Source: Thermodesulfobacteriota bacterium (lineage in GTDB: Bacteria > Desulfobacterota > Deferrisomatia > Deferrisomatales > JACRMM01). Taken from it: a DNA stretch of 33,455 nt. The stretch lies in the NCBI GenBank assembly GCA_040756475.1, contig JBFLZB010000019.1, forward strand, positions 8,054 through 41,508, written 5' to 3'. Position 1 is the stretch's first letter; each line of letters opens with the position of its first letter. The notes under the pieces are model-generated. The model had not been told where the DNA came from. It saw only the letters and a program-made list of their open reading frames with translations, and ran no database searches. The position numbers and the translations under genes are program-made. Positions 1 to 7,070 of this stretch are shown one piece after another.

Positions 1-1237
1 GGGCGCGCCGCAGGAAGAGGGGGCCCAGGGCCACCCCCGCCGCCATGGTGAGGAACGCGGCGCCCCAGGAGGCGCTGGTGGTCCCTCCCCCGGTGGCGTC
101 CAGCACCACGCCCACCGCGAGCGGGCCGAGGGAGGCCGTGCCGAAGCCCGCCAGGGATTGGAGGGCCATGGTGGTGCCCCGGCGCTCGGGTGCCGCGCTG
201 GCTACCGTTCCCATGTGCAGCGCCGAGGAGTCGGCCTGGACCAGGAGGTTGTAGGCCACCAGGAGCACCGCCACGGCCGGGTAGGGGAGGCCGGCGGCGA
301 AGCCGATCCCCGCGCCCAGGGCCGCCGAGCCCCACATCAGGGCCGTGAGCACCCGGCGGTTGCCCAGGCGGATCGCGAGCTCTCCGCCCGCCACGTTGGC
401 CCCCGTGGCCGCCACCCCCGCCACCGCGGCCACGGCGGTGGGGGACCAGGCCGTCTCTCCCGCCCACAGCGCCGCGCTGTAGGTGAGGAAGGCCACCGCC
501 CAGGAGCGCAGGGCGAAGAGCTCCCAGGTGTGGCTCGCGTAGGCGAGCACGTACGCCATGGCCTCCCGGTTCCGGAGCACCGGCCCGAAGTCCAGCAGGC
601 GCAGGCGCGGGCCCGGCGCGGGTGCCCGGGGTCGAAGGACGGCCCCTGCGAGGACGAGGGCCGCGAGAGCCCCGCCGGCTGCGGCGGCGAAGGCCCACGG
701 CCATCCCCAGAGCCGGCCCATCTCCCCCGCCGCGTAGAAGGAGAGCCCCGTCCCGAGCCCGAAGGCGGCGGTGTAGAGGGCCACGGCCCGGGGCTGGAAC
801 CGGGGTGCGACCCGGTCCACCAGGGCCTTGAGCCCGGGGATGAAGGTTCCCGCCAGGCCCAGCCCCGCCAGGGCGCGCAGGAAGAGCGCGGTCCAGAATC
901 CCTGGGCCGCCAGGGCGAACCCCGCGCTCGCCAGCCCCCCCACCACGGCCCCCGCCAGGTACACCCGCCGTGCGTCCACCCGGTCCGTCAGGCTCGCCAG
1001 CACCGGCACCGCCGCGGTGTAGCCCCCGAAGTAGGCCCCGCTGATCCATCCGGCCTGGGTGTTCGTGAGCTGCCACTCGGCCACGAACGTGGGCAGGAGC
1101 GCGGGGAACGCGAAGATGCCCACCATGCTCAGGAGCTGGGCGAGACACAGGAGGGCGATCAGGCGGGCGGCGTCGCGGGGGGACTCGGGCACGCGTGGGC
1201 CTCCGGGCTGCGTTGACAAGGGCGATACCGGCGTCAT
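1..1237 (-). CDS. MFS transporter (3' end outside the window)
   Basis: Reading the minus strand from the ATG at 1237 gives an uninterrupted 412-codon frame that leaves the window before any stop, so the C-terminus is missing. The product is strongly hydrophobic, with about 12 membrane segments in two groups of six separated by a basic, proline-rich loop (around residues 205-225), which is the major facilitator layout. A loop after the second segment reads LTDRVDARR, matching the conserved MFS loop 2-3 signature region. A GGGAG-like ribosome site lies just upstream of the ATG. The substrate cannot be told from sequence. The gene is divergent from the flavodiiron gene, and its start codon overlaps that gene's predicted promoter. 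Confidence 0.85.
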   Translation of the reverse strand, partial: MTPVSPLSTQPGGPRVPESPRDAARLIALLCLAQLLSMVGIFAFPALLPTFVAEWQLTNTQAGWISGAYFGGYTAAVPVLASLTDRVDARRVYLAGAVVGGLASAGFALAAQGFWTALFLRALAGLGLAGTFIPGLKALVDRVAPRFQPRAVALYTAAFGLGTGLSFYAAGEMGRLWGWPWAFAAAAGGALAALVLAGAVLRPRAPAPGPRLRLLDFGPVLRNREAMAYVLAYASHTWELFALRSWAVAFLTYSAALWAGETAWSPTAVAAVAGVAATGANVAGGELAIRLGNRRVLTALMWGSAALGAGIGFAAGLPYPAVAVLLVAYNLLVQADSSALHMGTVASAAPERRGTTMALQSLAGFGTASLGPLAVGVVLDATGGGTTSASWGAAFLTMAAGVALGPLFLRRA

Positions 1238-1240
1238 ACT
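1213..1240 (+). promoter_or_regulatory. Predicted sigma-70 promoter for the flavodiiron gene
   Basis: TTGACA at 1213-1218 (6/6 to the -35 consensus), a 16-nt spacer, then CATACT at 1235-1240 (4/6 to TATAAT). It would give a 5' leader of about 100 nt before the ATG at 1351. The -10 hexamer covers the start codon of the divergent MFS gene (1237-1235). Inferred by eye only. Confidence 0.45.
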
Positions 1241-1299
1241 CACCGACTCCCGAACCCGGCTCCCGCGTCGGCGGGGCTCCGGGCTCGGAGGACCGAAAA

Positions 1300-1318
1300 G
1301 GCCTCGGCGTGCGAGGCC
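1300..1318 (+). promoter_or_regulatory. Leader hairpin upstream of the flavodiiron gene
   Basis: Perfect 7-bp inverted repeat (GGCCTCG at 1300-1306 and CGAGGCC at 1312-1318) with a 5-nt loop, about 30 nt before the start codon. There is no T-run, so it is not a classic terminator. It may simply structure the leader; no riboswitch family is recognised. Confidence 0.3.
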
Positions 1319-1350
1319 GTGCCGCTCATGAACCTACAGAGGAGCAGCCC

Positions 1351-2571
1351 ATGAAAGCCGTCGAGATCGCCAAGGACATCCACTGGGTGGGAGCCATCGA
1401 CTGGGCCGTGCGCGACTTCCACGGGTACGTCACCCCCCGGGGCACCACCTACAACAACTACCTGCTCCTGGACGACGAGGTCACCCTGGTGGACACGGTC
1501 AAGTACGACTTCTCGGAGACGACCGTGAAGAACATCCGGGGGCTGGTCGATCCGGCGAAAATCCGCCACGTGGTGGTCAACCACATCGAGAACGACCACG
1601 TCACGAGCCTCGACCGGATCCTCGAGCTCGCGCCGGACGCCACCGTGTACCTCACCCAGAAGGGCAAGCGCGGGCTGGACCGCTTCTACGACACCTCCCG
1701 GTGGAAGATGAAGCTGGTGAAGACGGGCGACACCCTCCAGACCGGGCGCTTCACCCTCACGTTCCTCGAAACCCCCATGCTCCACTGGCCCGACTCCATG
1801 ATGACCTACGTGCCCGAGGCCCGGCTGCTGTTCAGCCAGGACGCCTTCGGCCAGCACCTGGCCTCGGCGGGCCGGTTCGACGACGAGTTCGCGAAGAGCG
1901 ACTCCTGGGCGGAGCTCGACGACGCCGTGGTCGAGTACTACGCCAACATCCTCATGCCCTTCGGAGCCCTCATCGAGAAGAAGCTCGAGGAGGTCGGCGC
2001 CCTAGGCCTCGACATCGGGATGATCGCCCCGGACCACGGGGTCATCTGGCGGGCCGAGCCGTCCCGCGTGCTCCGGAGTTATCGGCACATGGCGGGGGGC
2101 GGGGCCGACTGCAGCGTGGCGGTCATCTACGACACCATGTGGCAGAGCACCGAGCAGATGACCGTGCCCATCGCCTCCGGCATCCGGGACGAGGGGCTCG
2201 ACGTCAAGGTGATGAAGCTGCGCTCCACCCCCATGAGCGTCGCCATCAAGGAGTTCTGGAAGTCCCGGGGCGCGCTCGTGGGCTCCCCGACCCTCAACAA
2301 CATCCTCTTCCCCACCGTGGCCGAGCTCCTCACCCACCTGCGGGGCCTGCGCCCCAAAGCCCGCATCGCGGGGGCCTTCGGGAGCTACGGCTGGTCGGGC
2401 GGCGCGGTGCGCGAAGCCACGGAGGAGTTTCGGCGCATGGGCCTCGAGGTCTACGAGCCGGGACTCCAGCTCCTCTACAAGCCGTCCCTCGAGGACGAGG
2501 AAGCCTGCTACCAGTACGGGCGCGCGTTCGCCCGCCGCGTGCGGGAGTACCACCAGCAGTTCGCCGGGTAG
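1351..2571 (+). CDS. fprA: A-type flavodiiron protein (FprA-like O2/NO reductase)
   Basis: 406 residues, the usual size of a class A flavodiiron protein: an N-terminal metallo-beta-lactamase-like diiron domain followed by a flavodoxin domain. These cytoplasmic enzymes reduce O2 to water and/or NO to N2O, protecting anaerobes. Diiron ligand motifs are visible: NHIENDH (HxExDH), MLHW, SQDAFG and PDHG. The flavodoxin half has the FMN-loop region YDTMWQSTEQM, then GSPTLNN and FGSYGWSGG, typical of FprA. The ATG at 1351 is preceded by GAGGAG at a 7-nt spacing; an upstream in-frame extension lacks a ribosome site and family similarity. No rubredoxin domain is fused, so an external donor such as a rubredoxin or ferredoxin is expected. 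Convergent with the cyclophilin gene, with 12 nt between stop codons. Confidence 0.95.
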   Translation: MKAVEIAKDIHWVGAIDWAVRDFHGYVTPRGTTYNNYLLLDDEVTLVDTVKYDFSETTVKNIRGLVDPAKIRHVVVNHIENDHVTSLDRILELAPDATVYLTQKGKRGLDRFYDTSRWKMKLVKTGDTLQTGRFTLTFLETPMLHWPDSMMTYVPEARLLFSQDAFGQHLASAGRFDDEFAKSDSWAELDDAVVEYYANILMPFGALIEKKLEEVGALGLDIGMIAPDHGVIWRAEPSRVLRSYRHMAGGGADCSVAVIYDTMWQSTEQMTVPIASGIRDEGLDVKVMKLRSTPMSVAIKEFWKSRGALVGSPTLNNILFPTVAELLTHLRGLRPKARIAGAFGSYGWSGGAVREATEEFRRMGLEVYEPGLQLLYKPSLEDEEACYQYGRAFARRVREYHQQFAG

Positions 2572-2583
2572 GCCCCGGGACGG

Positions 2584-3087
2584 TCACAGGCACTCCACGG
2601 CCTCGATCACCACGGGGGTCTTGGGCACGTCGTCGTAGCCCCCCGCGGACCCCGTGGGGACCGCGGCGATGCGGTCCACCACGTCGAGCCCCTCGGTCAC
2701 CCACCCGAACACGGCGTACCCGAACTCCTCCGGGGTCCGGCGCTTGTGGTCCAGGAAGGGGTTTGCCACCGTGTTGATGAAGAACTGGGCGGTGGCGCTG
2801 TCCACCTGGCCGGTGCGGGCCATGGCCACCGCCCCCCGCAGGTTGCGCAGGCCGTTGGTCGCCTCGTTCTTGATGGGGGGCCGGGTCGGCTTCTCCACGA
2901 GGTCCGGCAGGAGGCCCCCGCCCTGGATCATGAAGCCGGGGATCACCCGGTGGAAGATCGTCCCGTCGTAGAAGCCCTCCAGCGCGTACTGGAGAAAGTT
3001 GTCCACCGTCACCGGGGCGTTCTTCTCGTCGAGCTCCAGGGTGATGTCTCCCAGGGACGTCTTGAGGCATACGAGGGGATTGGGCAT
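2584..3087 (-). CDS. Cyclophilin-type peptidyl-prolyl cis-trans isomerase
   Basis: 167 residues starting at the ATG at 3087, chosen over an upstream in-frame start at 3120 because AAGGAG lies 8 nt before it. This is a compact single-domain cyclophilin that catalyses proline cis-trans isomerisation during folding. Recognisable family motifs are NFLQYA, FYDGTIFHRVIPGFMIQGG, AMARTGQVDSATAQFFIN and VFGWVTEG. The active-site Arg/Phe (FHRVIPGF), Gln (MIQGG) and FFIN are present. No signal peptide or membrane segment is seen, so it is probably cytoplasmic (PpiB-like). The Trp normally important for cyclosporin binding in eukaryotes is not evident, as usual for bacterial forms. Confidence 0.93.
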   Translation of the reverse strand: MPNPLVCLKTSLGDITLELDEKNAPVTVDNFLQYALEGFYDGTIFHRVIPGFMIQGGGLLPDLVEKPTRPPIKNEATNGLRNLRGAVAMARTGQVDSATAQFFINTVANPFLDHKRRTPEEFGYAVFGWVTEGLDVVDRIAAVPTGSAGGYDDVPKTPVVIEAVECL

Positions 3088-3312
3088 GGGGCGGGCTCCT
3101 TGGCGCGGGGAAAGGGCCATGACGGTGCGACGTGACGAAACCTTGTAGCATGGGGGGCTCGGGGAGAAAAGATTCTGTCCTGGCCAGCGCCGAAGGCCGC
3201 CGGCTCCTCCTCGCGCCCGCGAACGAAATCTACGTGAGCGCCGCTTCGGCGGGGTGAAGAGCCCGATCCTCCATTGGTCTGCCGAGTGCCGACAGGACAG
3301 GCCATCTCTCGC

Positions 3313-6006
3313 TCATGGCCGCCCGCCTCCCATCGCCATCTCGATGCACGAAAAGTCCCTGTCCGTCGGCATCGCGAAGAGTCCCGCCCCACCGCTGCGG
3401 CCCGCCCACACCGCCCCAATGGCCCGCTTCTCCTCCGAGTCCACCGTGTCGAACCGGTCCTTGCCCTTGTACTCCACCACCAGGACACGGCCGTCGGCGA
3501 GCTGGCACACGAAGTCCGGGTAGAACCAGTCCGTCGAGGTCTGCAAGCGAAACGAGGTGGCCTTCCGGGCCAGGTTGCGTACCCAGAACCGCACGGCGGG
3601 AAGCGCGTCCAGGTACTGGGCGCACTCGAACTCCTCCGCCACCTGCCCGTCCTGCCGCCGTTCGCGGAGCTCTCCGGGTTTCGGCCCGAAGTAGTGCTTC
3701 TGGAAACGGAAACCCCCTTCGTACAGCCAGCTCGGCTCGTAGCTCATGGTCTTGAAGTTGATCGCCTTGTCGCTGCTGACTGCCAAGGCGGAGTCGGGCA
3801 GGAGGTACAGCTGAAAAGCGGCCTTCCGCTCCGACTCCCGGTGCTGCTGGATGCGGCCCTCGATCTCGGTTCGCAGCCGGAAACGATCCAGCGCCAGTAC
3901 GTTCACGTCCGCTATCCCGTACTTGGCCATGAGACCTCGGAGCACCTTGCGCAAGAACTCGGCCGATTCGCCCACCGGGATGTCCCGATGGTCGATCTTG
4001 CGGTCCAGCCAGGCCACCAGACCCTCCAGGGTCCAGTCGCTCCCGGCGATGCCCAGGCTCAGCACCTGCTGGTGCAGGGTGGCCACGAAGTCGCCCGCCT
4101 CGGGCTCGTGCACCTCCTCGGTCTTCACCTCGCCCTTGGTCCCGACGTCGAGGTACCCGGACTTCCCCGCCGGGCGGCGGCTCGGGTCGTACCCGGCGCC
4201 CAGCGTCGCGTCCTTGGTGCTCAGCTTCCAGGGGTGCTCGATGAGAAACGTGCTCTCGAACTCGAAGAGCTTCCCGCTCTCGCGCACGCACAGTCTGGGC
4301 ACGCGAAAGTCGAGGCCGAGCTCGTAGGGCGACGGAACCCGGGTGTCGCCGGTGCCGCCGAAGGCCCGTTCCGCGGCGATGACCCCCGCGACCGCCTCGC
4401 GCACCTTGGCCCTGGCCTCGGGGGTGGTCACCACACTGGCCAGACGCTCGGTCTCGTCCTCGTCGAGGGGGACGACCACCGTGATCTCGCCCCGGTCCAC
4501 ATCGACGCGGACCTTCCCGCCCATCCGCGCCGCCTCCGCCCGGGCCTTGGCCCCGTCCAGTTCCCCGGCCGCCAAGCGGACGGTCTTTGGCTGAACGCCC
4601 AGGGGGAGCACCCCCTGCTGCACGGGGATGATGATCCGCTCGGCCTCCGCAGCGGTGAAGCCGTTGCTCTCCAGCGCATCTCGCAGCTCCGCCAGCACCG
4701 CCGGCAGGGAATCCGAAGGCGAGAATGCGTAGGAGCAGTTCAGGTCCGGATGCCGCTTCGCCCGGGCCTTGGGCAGCCGCAGGATGCGTCCCACGATCTG
4801 CTCGATGGCGGTAGCGGAGCGGGTCTCCTTCAGGCTGCACAGCACGTACGCGAAGGGGCAGTCCCACCCTTCCCGCAGTTTCTCCACGGTGAGGATGACC
4901 CGCACCGGGCAGCCAGGCGCCTCGATGTCTTCGATCTTCTTGAGCTCGTCGAGCCTGCCCGTGGAGATCTTGACCTGGTCCTTGGGCACCCCGAACTCGC
5001 CGGCCAGCCGCTCGCGCAGGGGTTCGCACGCATCCACCCGTTCGGCCTGGATCAGCAGGAGCGGCCGCAGGTACTCGCCGGTCTGCTGCGCCTCGGCCGC
5101 GGCAAGCCGCTCCAGGTCGTTGCGCAGGGCGATCGCCTCGGCCAGCAACTGGTCCTTCTGGCTCGGGTGGCGGGTGACCACGCGCAAGGGCAGCTTGACC
5201 ATGTCCGCTGCCTTCAGTTCGGCGGCCGAGACGTGGTGGAGTACGTTGGACGGATGCTTCGCCCTGGCGGGCGTGGCCGTAAACTCGACGATGCACGAGG
5301 GCATCACGTTGCCCAGGGTCGCAAACGACAGGTCCGTGCGGGCGTTGTGGGCCTCGTCCACGATCACGATGGGCCGCCGCAGCCGCAGCATGTTCACCAG
5401 GGACGGCTTCGGTTCGCCGTTGGCCCCCGGCAGCATGTCCGCCACCCGATCGGGCGGGAGATGCAGCAGATGGTCCGAGAACGCCCCGTTCTGGTCGTAC
5501 ACCTTGCGACCCGTGGTGTCCTCCACCCGGAAGGCCTGGATCGTGGACACGATCACCACCGTCTGCCCCTCGACGGCCCCCCGCGACAGCCGCAGCGCTT
5601 CCTCGATCGTCACCACCTCCACCGCGCCGCAGGATAGCTCCAGGGCCCGGCGATACGGGTGGCGCGGGTCGCGCAGGGCATCGGCGGTCTGGTCGAGGAT
5701 GGTGTTGCTGGGCACGAGCCACAGCACCACCGCACGCTCTCCCCGCAGCAGCTCTTCCATCGCGAGCCCCGCGGCGTAGCAGGCGAGGAGCGTCTTGCCG
5801 CCGCCGGTGGGCACGCGCAGGCACACATAGGGCATCTCCGACGCCAGGCCCTCGGCGACCACCGGAACATAGGGCATCGGCCCCCGGCCGTTGGCGAGTT
5901 GGACCGCCTGGAACGCCCCCTCGGGCCGGCCGTCCCGGGAGCACTGGCGAAAGAATGCCCGTAACGAGTCAAGGACGCGGTGCTGGTAGTCCTTCAGCGT
6001 GATCAT
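3313..6006 (-). CDS. res: Type III restriction enzyme, Res (helicase-nuclease) subunit
   Basis: 897 residues. The N-terminal superfamily 2 helicase/translocase core has PTGGGKT (66-72, Walker A), DEAH (217-220), TATP (243-246) and QIVGRILR (403-410, motif VI). The C-terminus has a PD-(D/E)xK nuclease motif: D831 in YPDF, then E845 and K847 in VVEYKG. This is the standard order of type III Res subunits, which translocate after Mod recognises unmethylated sites and cleave downstream. The ATG (6006) overlaps the rhuM TGA as ATGA, so translation is probably coupled. All catalytic motifs are intact and no frameshift is seen. It could only cleave together with the Mod protein encoded two genes upstream. 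Confidence 0.93.
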   Translation of the reverse strand: MITLKDYQHRVLDSLRAFFRQCSRDGRPEGAFQAVQLANGRGPMPYVPVVAEGLASEMPYVCLRVPTGGGKTLLACYAAGLAMEELLRGERAVVLWLVPSNTILDQTADALRDPRHPYRRALELSCGAVEVVTIEEALRLSRGAVEGQTVVIVSTIQAFRVEDTTGRKVYDQNGAFSDHLLHLPPDRVADMLPGANGEPKPSLVNMLRLRRPIVIVDEAHNARTDLSFATLGNVMPSCIVEFTATPARAKHPSNVLHHVSAAELKAADMVKLPLRVVTRHPSQKDQLLAEAIALRNDLERLAAAEAQQTGEYLRPLLLIQAERVDACEPLRERLAGEFGVPKDQVKISTGRLDELKKIEDIEAPGCPVRVILTVEKLREGWDCPFAYVLCSLKETRSATAIEQIVGRILRLPKARAKRHPDLNCSYAFSPSDSLPAVLAELRDALESNGFTAAEAERIIIPVQQGVLPLGVQPKTVRLAAGELDGAKARAEAARMGGKVRVDVDRGEITVVVPLDEDETERLASVVTTPEARAKVREAVAGVIAAERAFGGTGDTRVPSPYELGLDFRVPRLCVRESGKLFEFESTFLIEHPWKLSTKDATLGAGYDPSRRPAGKSGYLDVGTKGEVKTEEVHEPEAGDFVATLHQQVLSLGIAGSDWTLEGLVAWLDRKIDHRDIPVGESAEFLRKVLRGLMAKYGIADVNVLALDRFRLRTEIEGRIQQHRESERKAAFQLYLLPDSALAVSSDKAINFKTMSYEPSWLYEGGFRFQKHYFGPKPGELRERRQDGQVAEEFECAQYLDALPAVRFWVRNLARKATSFRLQTSTDWFYPDFVCQLADGRVLVVEYKGKDRFDTVDSEEKRAIGAVWAGRSGGAGLFAMPTDRDFSCIEMAMGGGRP

Positions 6007-7070
6007 GGGTTCGGCTTCCCCTTCTTCGACTCCAGGCGCTTGACCTCTTCCACGACCCGATCGAAGTCGCTCGAGGGCTCGGTGGCCTCGACGAGGCGGC
6101 GTTTCTCCTCGTACCGTGCGAACTCGGCCTCGGCGCGCTCGTGGGCGAGCTTCTGGGAGATGCGCCCCGCGTCGGCCAGCACCTTTCGGTCGCTCAGATC
6201 GAGGAAGTCGTCGAGCTTCCGGCGCCAGTCGGCCATGGTCATGGGGTTGCGGCTGCGCGCCTGGAACTCGGCGAACTCCAGGTAGCCGCTGACGAGCAGG
6301 TTGAGGCTCGAAAGCTCCTCCTCGCCCAGGTAGTTCTTGGCCACGGTCACGTCGGCCTTGCGGATGCGGCCCGCCGGGGCGTTTTTCCAGGTCGTCAGCC
6401 CCATGTGAGGCTTGTCGGCGTCGGCCCGCGCGTGGATCAGCTCCGGCGCGGTGTGGCCGTGGATGGCCCAGTGCATCTTGTTCTGGACTGTCGCGAAGAA
6501 CTCCTGGGTCAGGGGGTGGTTCGCGTCGTAGTCGATGCTGGTAGCGTAGATGTCGGTGATCTTCTGGTAGAACCGCCGCTCCGAGGCCCGGATGGCCCGG
6601 ATTCGCTCCAGAAGCTCATCGAAGTAGTCCTCACCGAGGTTGCGGCCTTGCTTCAGGCGCTCGTCGTCGAGCGCGAAGCCCTTGACCACATACTCGCGCA
6701 GGAGCCGGGTGGCCCACTGGCGGAACTGGGTGCCCCGGTGGGAACGGACCCTATAGCCCACAGCAAGGATCACGTCGAGGTTGTAGTGTTCCACGAGCCG
6801 TTCCACGTCCCGAGCGCCTTCGCGCTGAACGATTCGGAATTTCCGAATGGTTGCCGCCGGGTCGAGCTCCCGCTCCTCGTAGATGCCGGCGATGTGCTCG
6901 TTGATGGTCGGCACGGACTTCTGGTACAGCTCCGCCAAGAGCCGCTGAGACATCCAGACCGTCTCGTCGACGAGGCGAACCTGCACCCGAGTCTCACCGT
7001 CCTCGGCCTGGTAGAAGAGGAACTCCGAGCCGGAGGCCGGCGGCGGCGCCTCGCCTTTCTTCCGCCTCAC
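6003..7070 (-). CDS. rhuM: RhuM family protein inside the type III RM operon
   Basis: 355 residues from the GTG at 7070, which overlaps the mod stop (GTGA) and is preceded by GAGGTGAAGG. The alternative ATG at 7319 would lie inside mod and encodes arginine-rich shadow sequence. RhuM family hallmarks are present in order: EFLFYQAEDGET, VWMSQRLLAELY (a helix-turn-helix-like region), HYNLDVILAVGYRV, HRGTQFRQWA, YFDELLERIRAIRASERRFYQK, FFATVQNKMHWAI, DKPHMGLT and AKNYL. The family is named after a Salmonella pathogenicity-island gene. Its biochemical role is not established, but members often sit in restriction-modification and defence loci. Its place between mod and res, overlapping both, suggests a role tied to this system. 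Confidence 0.88.
   Translation of the reverse strand: MRRKKGEAPPPASGSEFLFYQAEDGETRVQVRLVDETVWMSQRLLAELYQKSVPTINEHIAGIYEERELDPAATIRKFRIVQREGARDVERLVEHYNLDVILAVGYRVRSHRGTQFRQWATRLLREYVVKGFALDDERLKQGRNLGEDYFDELLERIRAIRASERRFYQKITDIYATSIDYDANHPLTQEFFATVQNKMHWAIHGHTAPELIHARADADKPHMGLTTWKNAPAGRIRKADVTVAKNYLGEEELSSLNLLVSGYLEFAEFQARSRNPMTMADWRRKLDDFLDLSDRKVLADAGRISQKLAHERAEAEFARYEEKRRLVEATEPSSDFDRVVEEVKRLESKKGKPNP

Noticed and set aside
3274-5637. Very long plus-strand open frame opposite res
   Set aside because: High-GC shadow of the res gene: no ribosome site, no recognisable family and low-complexity sequence, while the minus strand has full catalytic motifs.
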